Shown piece after piece: positions 16,259 to 23,933 of a DNA stretch of 64,000 nucleotides (position 1 is its first letter; every line of letters begins with the position of its first letter). The translations under genes were made by a program, and so were the position numbers. The notes under the pieces are model-generated. The model saw only the letters and a program-made list of their open reading frames with translations, had not been told where the DNA came from and made no database searches. Location: the IMG/VR virus record IMGVR_UViG_3300044712_001937, positions 267,681 through 331,680 of that record; one strand, written 5' to 3'. The DNA is from a virus.

Positions 16259-16489
16259 TTATATAATTAAAAAAGTGGGTGAACGAGCTTTAGGAAATTC
16301 AACATTAAATTTCCATCTCCAAATTTTTTTATATATATGACAAATATACTTTTTTATTTTAAAAAATAATAAATATTTAGCAATTATTATTTCATTAATT
16401 TTATTATAATCATTAGCACTTATTTTGCCTATAAGTATGAATAATACTAAAACTATAATAAACAATGAAATTATAAATCTATAATACAT
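16259..16489 (-). CDS. Putative membrane protein, 76 aa
   Basis: One N-terminal hydrophobic helix (residues about 4-23) and a basic, aromatic remainder. The C-terminal third looks unlike a protein domain, and a TATATTTG box (minus strand, near 16343) lies inside it. The frame may therefore be shorter than drawn or partly leader DNA for the gene downstream. Confidence 0.35.
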   Translation of the reverse strand: MYYRFIISLFIIVLVLFILIGKISANDYNKINEIIIAKYLLFFKIKKYICHIYKKIWRWKFNVEFPKARSPTFLII

Positions 16490-16504
16490 TATTAAATATT
16501 ATTT

Positions 16505-17245
16505 TTATTTGATATTATTTTTAAAATTATAAAACCATTTATTGAACATACTTGGTAATATATTATGTTCAGAAAATCCATATAATCCACAAGAATAAAA
16601 ATTATGACATTCAATTATAAATGTATCTTTATCATTTACTCCAACATCAAGAGTATATGCAATTGGTGCAGATTTATATGATTTAATCATTTCTTTAATC
16701 ACCTCAACATTAGGAAATAAAGTAAATTCACCACTATAACAATTTAAACCAACTAATTTTCCATCATATATAAATGCACGCCATTCACTATCTATAGATA
16801 TAAATGTGGAAAATTGATAATCACCTATTGGTGGTAATTTACTTGAAGAGACAAAATCTGCAAATTTTTTAATCTCATCATTACTTTTAGCAAACCATTT
16901 ACCACTTAAATCTTCAACATCCATGTGATTGCCATTTTTTACAACACGTTTTGTAAAATAATAACTCATTAATTCTTCCGGAATATTAATTGGATTAGGT
17001 GAATAACCATAAAATTGTTCCATAAAAGCATGAACAAATTCTACAGAACCTATTGGAGTATAATCTCTATGACAATTCTTAAAAAAGAATTTTTTTTGTT
17101 CAGAGGTTGTATCAAAAAATTTGACGATAATTTTATCTAAAGTATTTCTTTCTCTTAACCAATTAATAAACCTAATTGATTCAAGAAGTGTAAATGAAAA
17201 ATCGTGCCTAATATCACCATCAATCTTTTGTATAAGAAATCTCAT
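16505..17245 (-). CDS. ATP-grasp domain protein (DUF4343-like)
   Basis: ATP-grasp enzymes ligate a carboxylate to an amine or thiol using ATP. The C-terminal half shows the characteristic segments: EWRAFIYDGKLVGLNCYSG, then YTLDVGVNDKDTFIIECH and a final FYSCGLYGF. The N-terminal half has KWFAKSNDEI, consistent with the nucleotide-binding beta hairpin. At 246 residues it is compact. Its start overlaps the stop of the 116-aa gene (ATGA, 17242-17245), so the two are a co-translated pair. Substrate unknown. Confidence 0.75.
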   Translation of the reverse strand: MRFLIQKIDGDIRHDFSFTLLESIRFINWLRERNTLDKIIVKFFDTTSEQKKFFFKNCHRDYTPIGSVEFVHAFMEQFYGYSPNPINIPEELMSYYFTKRVVKNGNHMDVEDLSGKWFAKSNDEIKKFADFVSSSKLPPIGDYQFSTFISIDSEWRAFIYDGKLVGLNCYSGEFTLFPNVEVIKEMIKSYKSAPIAYTLDVGVNDKDTFIIECHNFYSCGLYGFSEHNILPSMFNKWFYNFKNNIK

Positions 17246-17592
17246 AATTCATCTTCCTTTCCTTCAAAATTTTTATCTAACCAAAATATTTGAGCTGCTT
17301 CAGTTGGGTCACCATCATGATATTTTTTTACATAATCTCTACGAGAATCAACGAAATTAGCATAACTATACCACCAACCTTCAGGTTTAAATTTTTTCCA
17401 AGCTTCTTCAGCTTCTTTTTCACCTTTAAATATAAAGGTTTCTTCACACATTATAATAGAAATTCCTATTGGTTTAAAGCCAGCTTCTCTAACTTCTTTC
17501 AATAAAATACTACTTGGTGTACCATATCGCCATACGCCATTTTCATCGTAGAAATTGTCAAGGTTATCAAAATATTCTTCAGTCTTTTCCAT
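17242..17592 (-). CDS. Hypothetical partner of the ATP-grasp gene, 116 aa
   Basis: Acidic alpha/beta protein with a Trp-rich stretch (EGWWYSY) and a KEVREAGFKPIG segment. No family is assigned. ATGA overlap with the ATP-grasp gene and a host-type promoter right upstream make it the first gene of a two-gene operon. Confidence 0.65.
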   Translation of the reverse strand: MEKTEEYFDNLDNFYDENGVWRYGTPSSILLKEVREAGFKPIGISIIMCEETFIFKGEKEAEEAWKKFKPEGWWYSYANFVDSRRDYVKKYHDGDPTEAAQIFWLDKNFEGKEDEL

Positions 17593-17609
17593 TATGGATA
17601 TATTTCAAA

Positions 17610-17641
17610 CAAATGTAAAACTAATTAAATAAAATTGCAAG
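17610..17641 (-). promoter_or_regulatory. Bacteroidota-type promoter TTG-N20-TACATTTG
   Basis: Minus-strand CTTG (17638-17641) then TACATTTG (17610-17617), with 20 nt between TTG and TA. This is the TTTG/TAnnTTTG pattern of Bacteroidota housekeeping promoters. It lies 17 nt upstream of the 116-aa / ATP-grasp operon. Confidence 0.6.
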
Positions 17642-17653
17642 AATATTTTTAAA

Positions 17654-18814
17654 TCATTCTAAAATTCCTTTATCGCTAAATGTTTTATATAATTTTAATG
17701 ATGTTGCATACATTAAATTAGGAATTTCATCTGCAATAATATCAATCAGTTGATTATTTACTGTAACTGGAAAATGTGGGGGAACTTGGTCTAAACAAGT
17801 AACAACAATATTTTTATTTGAATACATATTATGATGACAATCGCAACAAAATGCATATTTTAATAATTCAATATCCAATACCGATTTTCTAAAATCACCT
17901 TGAAATCCACCATTAACATTAGTTTCTAATGGATTATTAATTATATATGAATTATCTAATTCTTCGTTTGTCATAAAACCATTACCATGCCGAGTTTGAT
18001 ATGCACGTGTAATATAATAAGTTTGAATATTAAAAATATCTTTTAGTATAGAATTTTTAATAATTTCTAAAGCATTTTTAGATGTCGTATTACTCCGGGT
18101 TACATTCGGAAAAAAACCATAATTTTGGTCTAATAATATTCCTTGTCCACCTTCAAAAATATAATTATCATACTTTTTCGATGAAATTAAAATATCTAAA
18201 TTTTCAACAATAATATAATTTTTAACCAAATTATCACAAGCAATAATAAAATCATCAACAGCTTTTTTTAATTTAAAATTTAAATTTACTTCAATATTAT
18301 CATAATTATAGTTATAATAATTATCTTGAATCAATTTTAATTTAGCGTCACGAATTTTAGGAAATAATAAATCTCGAACATATAAATGAAAATAATCTTC
18401 ATTTCTTTGAATAGTAGTACCAAAACCTACGCCAACACTTCCGTGATTATTTACTTTTTCAAGTTTATGATTTTTAAAAATATCAAAAGGTGTTGTAACC
18501 ATAGCATTTGAGTTATAAATATTAACTGGATTAACTCCAATATTATTTAAAACTAAACTTTCTTTATACACTCCAATTGGATTTACAGTACAATATTCTG
18601 ACCAATAAGTATGTGCACCTTGAAATGAACCAGAACCAAAATTTGAAAATATATGTCGATGTTCGTCACTAAACACAACGGTATGTCCTACTTGATGTCC
18701 ACCATTAAATCTAATTATTAATGATTTTGGTGATTGTTTAGCTAAATAACTAACTGTAGCTCCTTTACCTTCATCTCCGAATTGTAATCCTAGAATTATA
18801 GATACTTTATCCAT
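17654..18814 (-). CDS. Adenylosuccinate synthetase-like enzyme (PurA family)
   Basis: PurA joins IMP and aspartate using GTP. The N-terminal GLQFGDEGKG keeps the catalytic Asp (D14) and P-loop. NGGHQVGHTV keeps the second catalytic His (H44). FEGGQGILLDQ and TRSNTTS match later signatures. Differences: 386 residues instead of about 430; the guanine-specificity TKxD reads TCLD (about residue 339); and the Arg-rich aspartate loop reads QGDFRKS. Phage PurZ enzymes of the 2-aminoadenine pathway, as I recall, lose the D14-equivalent, so this is not a classic PurZ. Nucleotide donor and product remain open. An upstream GTAACA/CGTAAT element is present. Confidence 0.85.
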   Translation of the reverse strand: MDKVSIILGLQFGDEGKGATVSYLAKQSPKSLIIRFNGGHQVGHTVVFSDEHRHIFSNFGSGSFQGAHTYWSEYCTVNPIGVYKESLVLNNIGVNPVNIYNSNAMVTTPFDIFKNHKLEKVNNHGSVGVGFGTTIQRNEDYFHLYVRDLLFPKIRDAKLKLIQDNYYNYNYDNIEVNLNFKLKKAVDDFIIACDNLVKNYIIVENLDILISSKKYDNYIFEGGQGILLDQNYGFFPNVTRSNTTSKNALEIIKNSILKDIFNIQTYYITRAYQTRHGNGFMTNEELDNSYIINNPLETNVNGGFQGDFRKSVLDIELLKYAFCCDCHHNMYSNKNIVVTCLDQVPPHFPVTVNNQLIDIIADEIPNLMYATSLKLYKTFSDKGILE

Positions 18815-18843
18815 ATAAAATAATTTTTGATTAATTTACGATA

Positions 18844-18871
18844 ATTACGATAAAACAATACATTATGTTAC
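18844..18871 (-). promoter_or_regulatory. Bipartite element GTAACA-N16-CGTAAT
   Basis: GTAACA (18866-18871), 16-nt spacer, CGTAAT (18844-18849), 29 nt before the PurA-like gene. CGTAA repeats once more just downstream. Same architecture as at 10096, 11514 and 21436. Confidence 0.5.
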
Positions 18872-18903
18872 AAAAAAAGGGATGTATTTTCATACACCCC
18901 TTT
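18871..18903 (-). terminator. Terminator after the vWA gene
   Basis: Minus-strand hairpin AAGGGGTGTAT-GAAA-ATACATCCCTT (18878-18903; one G-U pair in the stem), capped by a GAAA loop and followed by a run of T. It separates the vWA gene from the PurA-like gene. Confidence 0.75.
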
Positions 18904-18934
18904 TACACATAGTTAGTAGTCGTATTAGTAGTAG

Positions 18935-19858
18935 TTATAAGTTAAGAACACCTTCGTCATTAGTTGCAACAATACCACCAGTTGTAGTTACTAAAGCAAG
19001 AGCGTTTGTAACCATACCAGCAGTCTTAGAATCAAATTTACTAACTACAGTTTTGATATCAACACCATGTTGAACTGCAATTAATGTTGCAATAGTTGCA
19101 CAAATAGCATGATAATCATCAAGAATAATTAATCTTTCGCCAAGCATTTTTCTCCAATACCCCAAAACATTACTATCATTACAGTACGAACCTTCGTTAA
19201 CATGTATATGATATACGTTATAAAGTCTTTGTGCTTCTGCAAGAAGTTGTTCATCAGACGCATCCTCTGATTGAGGATAACCCATAATATTTTTTAGAGA
19301 TTCAGCATCTAAACAATCCCAAGATTTTTCATCACCAATTGTAAATAAAAAACCTTTTTGATTACGTTTTTCAAAGCAATCAATAGAAGTATGTCTACCT
19401 GCAATAAGCCAAGCAAGAAGATAACTTTCCATATCCTGTCCACCACCACCTTTTTGGATTGCAACTCCTGTTAACCACTTATCAAGTTCTTCAGTACCTG
19501 ATTCAAATTGTCCAACTTGAAGCGGAGTACTAATACAATGATGGTCATTAATTGCACCGAAAAGTACTTGTGGGTCTGGAACACCATTATCAATAATAGT
19601 ATTCATAAGAGTAGGAAGTTCATTTTTAACTAAGTCTTCAGGTATACGACCCATACTTCCAGTATCATCAAGAAATATCATTACAGCTAAAGAATTTGGA
19701 TGAATATCACTATCACGAGATTCCCTAATTGTAAGATTTTTAGGACTCATTTCAACAGTAGCTGTTTTAGAAAAAATAGCATCTGCACTTTTAGTAGCAT
19801 AACTTTTAGACGAACTTAAGTTCGTGTATGCATCATCTGACCAACGGCTATATCCCAT
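18935..19858 (-). CDS. von Willebrand factor A domain protein
   Basis: A vWA domain with an intact MIDAS start (DDTGSMG, residues 64-70), an AINDHHC segment, and a GGGGQDMESYLLAWLIA stretch that fits the second metal-site loop. The C-terminal 60 residues are Ala/Val/Thr-rich. vWA proteins often act as metal-dependent adaptors beside kinases or AAA+ proteins. Here the partners are a 51-aa acidic peptide (3 nt away) and a J-domain/pseudokinase gene. It recalls the TerY-type vWA plus kinase modules, but I infer this only from architecture. Confidence 0.8.
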   Translation of the reverse strand: MGYSRWSDDAYTNLSSSKSYATKSADAIFSKTATVEMSPKNLTIRESRDSDIHPNSLAVMIFLDDTGSMGRIPEDLVKNELPTLMNTIIDNGVPDPQVLFGAINDHHCISTPLQVGQFESGTEELDKWLTGVAIQKGGGGQDMESYLLAWLIAGRHTSIDCFEKRNQKGFLFTIGDEKSWDCLDAESLKNIMGYPQSEDASDEQLLAEAQRLYNVYHIHVNEGSYCNDSNVLGYWRKMLGERLIILDDYHAICATIATLIAVQHGVDIKTVVSKFDSKTAGMVTNALALVTTTGGIVATNDEGVLNL

Positions 19859-19860
19859 GT

Positions 19861-20016
19861 TTATTCAGATTTAGCGTTTTCAGTTTCAGGAGCAGGTTCT
19901 TGAGTTGGTTCAGAAGGAATTGAAGTATCTGAACAATCATCAGTTTTTTCAACTGTTGCTTCTTTTTCATTTTCCAACTCTTCAAAAGACATTGGTGAAT
20001 GTACGTTATTACCCAT
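19861..20016 (-). CDS. Acidic Pro/Glu-rich peptide, 51 aa
   Basis: Fifty-one codons between the J-domain gene and the vWA gene, stopping 2 nt before the vWA start. The sequence is acidic and low complexity (SEPTQEPAPETE), probably disordered. It could be a linker-like adaptor for its neighbours. A Bacteroidota-type promoter lies about 43 nt upstream. Confidence 0.55.
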   Translation of the reverse strand: MGNNVHSPMSFEELENEKEATVEKTDDCSDTSIPSEPTQEPAPETENAKSE

Positions 20017-20058
20017 AATTTTAAGATTTAAATGTTAATTAATAATTAAAATAGAATA

Positions 20059-20089
20059 CAAATATATAAAAAATAAATTAAATATCAAG
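20059..20089 (-). promoter_or_regulatory. Bacteroidota-type promoter CTTG-N19-TATATTTG
   Basis: Minus-strand CTTG (20086-20089), 19-nt spacer, TATATTTG (20059-20066). Its -33 box lies inside the 3' end of the J-domain gene. It would transcribe the acidic peptide and vWA genes. Confidence 0.55.
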
Positions 20090-20983
20090 AGGATAAAACT
20101 TTTTTTCGAAATTTTTACTAATAATTTCTCGATATTGTTTATACTCATCAATATCGTTTTGATGTTTAGTTAATAAAAAATTCAAAACATTAGCATTAAT
20201 ATCTTTATTCATTTTAAGTTTTGTTCCGGCAGCACTTTTATCACCTAATAAATATATGGTAATCTTTTTGCATAATTCTAAATCTACATCCGGTGTTGCA
20301 AATTTTTCTGAAAATAATGTTGTAGGATACCACATTTTATATTTAGCAGATATTGTAGTTGCTTTTTTAAACACTTCAGTCATATGATAAAAAGATATTA
20401 CAATAATACCATGTGTTTCTGGAACTACAAAAACTGTTGTTGGATTTAAACCAAGATGTACATAATTAATTTGTCGTAACCATAATGTAAATTCAAACAT
20501 TCTTGAAAATATCCAATTAGTATGAATTTGTGGAAGTTTTTGATTTGATAGAGGTATTGACCTATCTTTCAATAAAATAACAAGTTTTTCACTTTTATCT
20601 ATTTTTGAAGTTTCCCAACGCATACTTTCAGGTAAGTAACGATGAAATCCAAGAGATGCTTTATCTTTTTTATCTTTAAGAATTTTAAAATTATTAAATG
20701 ATTTTCTTAATAAAGCACGGTTAGCATCAGTAACAATATATTCTATTTTTTTATCAAATATTTTAAAATTACCTGTTTCATCAGTAAACGTAGTTCCACC
20801 TTCAAGAATTAACTTATATTCTGTAAGCTTTGCCATTGCATCATTAGCATTAGGCAATTTACATATGTCGGGGTGAATTAGTTTGCAATATTGAATATAA
20901 TCCTTTTTCCAATCATCAGTAGGAAAAATGTCAATAGGTTTATTTGCACTTAAAACCTTTGAAATTAACTCGGTAGCTGTCAT
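20078..20983 (-). CDS. J-domain plus protein-kinase-like (pseudokinase) protein
   Basis: Residues about 23-60 are a DnaJ-like J domain with the hallmark HPD (residues 37-39) that stimulates Hsp70 ATPase. The rest resembles a kinase-like fold seen in phage J-domain proteins. A YVHLGLNPTTVFVVPETHG stretch occupies the place of the catalytic loop. The following VISFYHMTE lacks the Asp of DFG, so it is probably a pseudokinase. At 301 residues it sits upstream of an acidic peptide and a vWA gene on the same strand. No Hsp70 gene is visible here, so it may recruit host DnaK. Confidence 0.65.
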   Translation of the reverse strand: MTATELISKVLSANKPIDIFPTDDWKKDYIQYCKLIHPDICKLPNANDAMAKLTEYKLILEGGTTFTDETGNFKIFDKKIEYIVTDANRALLRKSFNNFKILKDKKDKASLGFHRYLPESMRWETSKIDKSEKLVILLKDRSIPLSNQKLPQIHTNWIFSRMFEFTLWLRQINYVHLGLNPTTVFVVPETHGIIVISFYHMTEVFKKATTISAKYKMWYPTTLFSEKFATPDVDLELCKKITIYLLGDKSAAGTKLKMNKDINANVLNFLLTKHQNDIDEYKQYREIISKNFEKKFYPLDI

Positions 20984-20991
20984 ATATTAAA

Positions 20992-21198
20992 TTAATTATC
21001 ACTTTTACTTTCACGACCTTTTTCAAATCCATCGGCATAACCATCTTTATAGCCACGAGCATATTCATCATTAACTACTTGTTCAGTTTTTGATGTGTGT
21101 TTATTTTTATCTTCATTATCAACAAAGATACCAACTATAGCCAATGACATTGTAATCATGATAGTGATAAACAATATAAATCCAAATTTTTTTCTCAT
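20992..21198 (-). CDS. Small membrane-anchored protein, 68 aa
   Basis: N-terminal transmembrane helix (residues about 6-26) and a charged tail with a repeating ARGYKDGYADGFEKGRES pattern. Gly-Tyr/Phe repeats of this kind occur in small phage and bacterial membrane proteins without assigned role. It lies 8 nt from the J-domain gene. Confidence 0.6.
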   Translation of the reverse strand: MRKKFGFILFITIMITMSLAIVGIFVDNEDKNKHTSKTEQVVNDEYARGYKDGYADGFEKGRESKSDN

Positions 21199-21202
21199 AT
21201 AT

Positions 21203-21418
21203 TTAAGGTTTAATTATTACTGCCCAATATCTAATTTCATTTCCATTGTACGCCCATCCAGAGCCATTCCAAGTTTCCCAATGAATTTTTCCGTCTTTTC
21301 GTTGTATTAAATATTTACCATATTCAGGTGGATAGGTTGTAATATCTAATTTATTAAATTTACTCCAATGACTAAGTGCTGGACGTTTATTTTTTTTTAT
21401 AATATTAAAAATACTCAT
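21203..21418 (-). CDS. DUF551-like small protein, 71 aa
   Basis: Ends with the pattern P-x-x-GKYLIQRKDGKIHWETWNG followed by GWAYN and a final W-A-V. This recalls the short DUF551 phage family (role unknown). Assignment is tentative. Preceded by a bipartite GTAACA/CGTAAT element. Confidence 0.55.
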   Translation of the reverse strand: MSIFNIIKKNKRPALSHWSKFNKLDITTYPPEYGKYLIQRKDGKIHWETWNGSGWAYNGNEIRYWAVIIKP

Positions 21419-21435
21419 ATTAAAATTTTAACTAT

Positions 21436-21462
21436 ATTACGAAATAAATAAATTTATGTTAC
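21436..21462 (-). promoter_or_regulatory. Bipartite element GTAACA-N15-CGTAAT
   Basis: GTAACA (21457-21462), 15-nt spacer, CGTAAT (21436-21441), 17 nt before the start at 21418. Its upstream box overlaps the stop of the 93-aa gene. Confidence 0.5.
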
Positions 21463-21740
21463 TCACTTTTATTTTTTAATTTAATTAATTCCATTCCAGC
21501 ACATAATCTTAAACTGTTTACAATTAACATCCATTCATTATTCAATCTCATATCAATCATAGCTTTTTGAATTGGTTTAAGATTTTTTAATGCATTTTTG
21601 TAATTTTTTTCATTGGTTTTAATAATAAATTCTGCACCAGCAATATATGACTCAATTGGAACTTTTTCAGTTAAAGGTTCACCTTCAATATTTTTTTTAT
21701 AATGCTGTTCGGCTGAGTTAATAATGATTTGTTTATCCAT
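21459..21740 (-). CDS. Hypothetical helical protein, 93 aa
   Basis: Predicted helical protein with an N-terminal NSAEQHYKKN segment and a C-terminal amphipathic helix. No family is recognised. It is the first minus-strand gene at the divergent switch and has a good Bacteroidota-type promoter upstream. Confidence 0.6.
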   Translation of the reverse strand: MDKQIIINSAEQHYKKNIEGEPLTEKVPIESYIAGAEFIIKTNEKNYKNALKNLKPIQKAMIDMRLNNEWMLIVNSLRLCAGMELIKLKNKSE

Positions 21741-21759
21741 ATTAGGTTTATTTTAATTG

Positions 21760-21789
21760 CAAATATAAATTTATTTTTAGTAAATACAA
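21760..21789 (-). promoter_or_regulatory. Bacteroidota-type promoter TTG-N19-TATATTTG
   Basis: Minus-strand TTG (21787-21789), 19-nt spacer, TATATTTG (21760-21767), 19 nt upstream of the 93-aa gene. Part of the divergent promoter region 21741-21878. Confidence 0.6.
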
Positions 21790-21793
21790 TAAA

Positions 21794-21846
21794 GTATTTA
21801 TTTTTTTTAAATATTGTAACTATATTAAAATTTTTTCGTATGTTTG
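21794..21846 (+). promoter_or_regulatory. Promoter region of the plus-strand block
   Basis: TATGTTTG at 21839-21846 fits the Bacteroidota -7 box. A TTG lies upstream at 22-nt spacing, slightly too far. A GTATTTAT copy (21794-21801) lies further upstream. The gene starts at 21879. Confidence 0.4.
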
Positions 21847-21878
21847 TATACCATTATTTAACCTAAATTATTGAAACT

Positions 21879-22430
21879 ATGAAGAATATTTACCTTTATC
21901 GGTTGATATCACTAATTACTACATTTATAATATCTACAGGTATGATTAGTGAATCAGAAACAAATTTAATCAATTTTTCAAAATCTAACTCTAATATTGA
22001 ATTATTATATAATAATGTATGGGGTACAATTTATAATGCAACAGAATCTCAATGTGATGCTTCACCCTTTCATACTGCCGATGGTTCATTTATTAAAGCT
22101 AAAATTGCAAGTAAATTACGTTGGATTGCTATTAGTCAAGAAATGATTAATTGTTCATATCGTGATAGAATCAGTGGAAATAAACATCTATTTAAAGGAA
22201 AAATCAAATTTGGTGATACTGTATGGATTGATAGCCAATATCCTGAAATAAATGGTTTTTGGGTTGTTCATGATGCAAAAAATTCTATGTTTAGAAAGAG
22301 TATAGACTTTTTACAAACTCAAGGTGATAAATCATTATATAAAAATTATCCATCTTGGTCTGGTAAATTTACTGGAATTAAAATTTATAGAATTTTAAAT
22401 TCAAAAGATTCAGTAAATAATTTGTTATAA
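21879..22430 (+). CDS. Secreted 3D / RlpA-like double-psi barrel protein
   Basis: Signal-peptide-like N-terminus (hydrophobic residues about 5-22), then a domain resembling the 3D/RlpA-like barrel: WGTIYNATESQCDASPFHTADGS, then LRWIAISQEM and GDTVWID, and GFWVVHDAKN near the end. Related domains cut or bind peptidoglycan glycan strands. The Asp residues of the TADG and VVHD motifs are kept. It would act in the periplasm during entry or lysis. First gene of the plus-strand block. Confidence 0.7.
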   Translation: MKNIYLYRLISLITTFIISTGMISESETNLINFSKSNSNIELLYNNVWGTIYNATESQCDASPFHTADGSFIKAKIASKLRWIAISQEMINCSYRDRISGNKHLFKGKIKFGDTVWIDSQYPEINGFWVVHDAKNSMFRKSIDFLQTQGDKSLYKNYPSWSGKFTGIKIYRILNSKDSVNNLL

Positions 22431-22466
22431 CAAATAAATTTGCTATTATTGTAAAAAAAATTAAAC

Positions 22467-23009
22467 ATGGGACTTGATTTGATTAAAATCAGAGAATACG
22501 CACAAAAATGTCATAATGATGCTAACTGCACATATGATGAACAAAATTATTTTGTTCATGTTGATATGGTTGTTGATGAAGTTGATGCTAATTTCGGAAT
22601 TTTTAAAAATATTGAAGATTATGAAATTACAAAAGCTGCTGCTAATCTGCACGATTGTATCGAAGATGCTAAACAATCCTTTAATGATATAAAAAAGATA
22701 TCAAATAAAGAAGTAGCTCATGTTGTATTAGCTGTTACTGATTATCCCGATGAAAATAGATTATTACGTCATTTATTAACAATGCATAAAACTGTTAGAG
22801 ATTATCGTGCAATAATTCTTAAATTATGTGATATTTATGCTAATGGTTCATATAGCAAAAAACGTGGTAGTTCCATGTATAAAAAATATAAAAGAGAATA
22901 TGAATATCGTAAACCTATATTCAAAATAGCTTTTGAATGGTATGATGAAAAAATAAATCAAAAAGAATTAGATATTTTCTGGGATAAACTTGATAAATTA
23001 TTTGAATAA
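22467..23009 (+). CDS. HD-domain phosphohydrolase, RelA/SpoT-type
   Basis: Metal-dependent HD fold: H31 (FVHVD), H62-D63 (NLHDCIEDA) and D122 (KLCDIYAN). The LHDxxED...DI pattern matches the SpoT/MESH1 hydrolase domain, which removes pyrophosphate from (p)ppGpp. No synthetase domain is present; at 180 residues it is a small hydrolase like MESH1. It could blunt the host stringent response or hydrolyse another nucleotide. Part of a compact plus-strand run with small gaps. Confidence 0.7.
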   Translation: MGLDLIKIREYAQKCHNDANCTYDEQNYFVHVDMVVDEVDANFGIFKNIEDYEITKAAANLHDCIEDAKQSFNDIKKISNKEVAHVVLAVTDYPDENRLLRHLLTMHKTVRDYRAIILKLCDIYANGSYSKKRGSSMYKKYKREYEYRKPIFKIAFEWYDEKINQKELDIFWDKLDKLFE

Positions 23010-23011
23010 TT

Positions 23012-23329
23012 ATGGATTGGTATGAATTAAATATTGAAGAACCAATTCGAGAAATTGTCCGAAATCTCAGAAATAACGGAATTAATACTTTTTGTAGTTG
23101 TGGACATGGAATGTGGATTCAATGTGAATCTGTTGACCAAAATACTGAACTAAATACTATATATTGTGTATTTTCTGAATTAAAAATAAAAAAATATAGA
23201 GTTCAAATATTCGATGATATTATAGAAGGTCATAGATATACACATATAGAAATATCATTTCCAGATAAAAATGGTGAATATTATTCAAGAACAATAGATA
23301 ACGAATCATTTATTTTAAATAAATTTTAA
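23012..23329 (+). CDS. Conserved phage hypothetical protein, 105 aa
   Basis: Contains REIVRNLRNNGINTFCSCGH near the N-terminus, a pattern I have seen in small proteins of many phages. Two Cys and a His there may bind metal. Beta-rich C-terminal half. Follows the HD gene by 2 nt. Confidence 0.6.
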   Translation: MDWYELNIEEPIREIVRNLRNNGINTFCSCGHGMWIQCESVDQNTELNTIYCVFSELKIKKYRVQIFDDIIEGHRYTHIEISFPDKNGEYYSRTIDNESFILNKF

Positions 23330-23330
23330 C

Positions 23331-23882
23331 ATGAAAAATTTAGGACATGTAATGATTGACCTTGAAACTATGGGTAACTGTAGTTTGTCATCAATACTTT
23401 CTATCGGTGCTGTTGAATTTGATATTAATACAGGTGAAACTGGAAAAGAATTTTATAAAAGAATTCATTTACAATCATGTCTTGACTTAGGATTAAAAGT
23501 TCAAGCAGAAACTATATATTGGTGGTTACAACAAAATGAAAATGCAAGACTTGAAGTTTGCAAAGGTGGTGATGTATTACCAAAGGTATTAATGGATTTA
23601 AACAACTATTTCTCAGAACTTGGAGATTTTCAACTCTGGGGTAATGGTGCAAGATTTGATATTGGGATTCTTGAAGATGCTTATGTAGCTTGTCAAATTA
23701 AATCTATATGGAATTTTAGAAATGAAAGAGATGTGCGAACATTAGTTTCATTTCTGCCTAAAATTAAAGAACATTATCCATTTGAAGGTATTCAACACAA
23801 TCCAATTCACGATTGTAAACATCAAATTGCATATTGTTCAGATATTTGGCAAAATTTGAATATTAATACAGATAAATTATAA
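23331..23882 (+). CDS. DEDDh 3'-5' exonuclease (Rv2179c-like)
   Basis: Residues D10 and E12 (MIDLETMG) form Exo I. WGNGARFDIGILEDAY carries the Exo II Asp, and HNPIHDCKHQ gives the Exo III His and Asp. The 'DLETMG' style is that of phage/bacterial DnaQ-like exonucleases of the Rv2179c group, which act on RNA or DNA 3' ends. At 183 residues it is a stand-alone domain. It probably processes nucleic acid ends during infection. Confidence 0.85.
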   Translation: MKNLGHVMIDLETMGNCSLSSILSIGAVEFDINTGETGKEFYKRIHLQSCLDLGLKVQAETIYWWLQQNENARLEVCKGGDVLPKVLMDLNNYFSELGDFQLWGNGARFDIGILEDAYVACQIKSIWNFRNERDVRTLVSFLPKIKEHYPFEGIQHNPIHDCKHQIAYCSDIWQNLNINTDKL

Positions 23883-23912
23883 CACCTATTGGCATAAATA
23901 TTTTTTATTATA

Positions 23913-23920
23913 GTATTTAT
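23913..23920 (+). promoter_or_regulatory. GTATTTAT motif before the GIY-YIG remnant
   Basis: GTATTTAT followed by A-rich leader and ATG 13 nt later (23934). Same arrangement as on the minus strand at the other proposed late promoters. Confidence 0.5.
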
Positions 23921-23933
23921 AGTAAAAATATTT

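Noticed and set aside
17654-23009. PurA-like gene plus HD-domain gene as a 2-aminoadenine (Z-genome) pathway
   Set aside because: The PurA-like enzyme keeps the catalytic Asp that PurZ enzymes replace, the HD protein has SpoT-type motifs rather than those of DatZ, and no MazZ or DpoZ polymerase is visible. The two genes are also on opposite strands and far apart.
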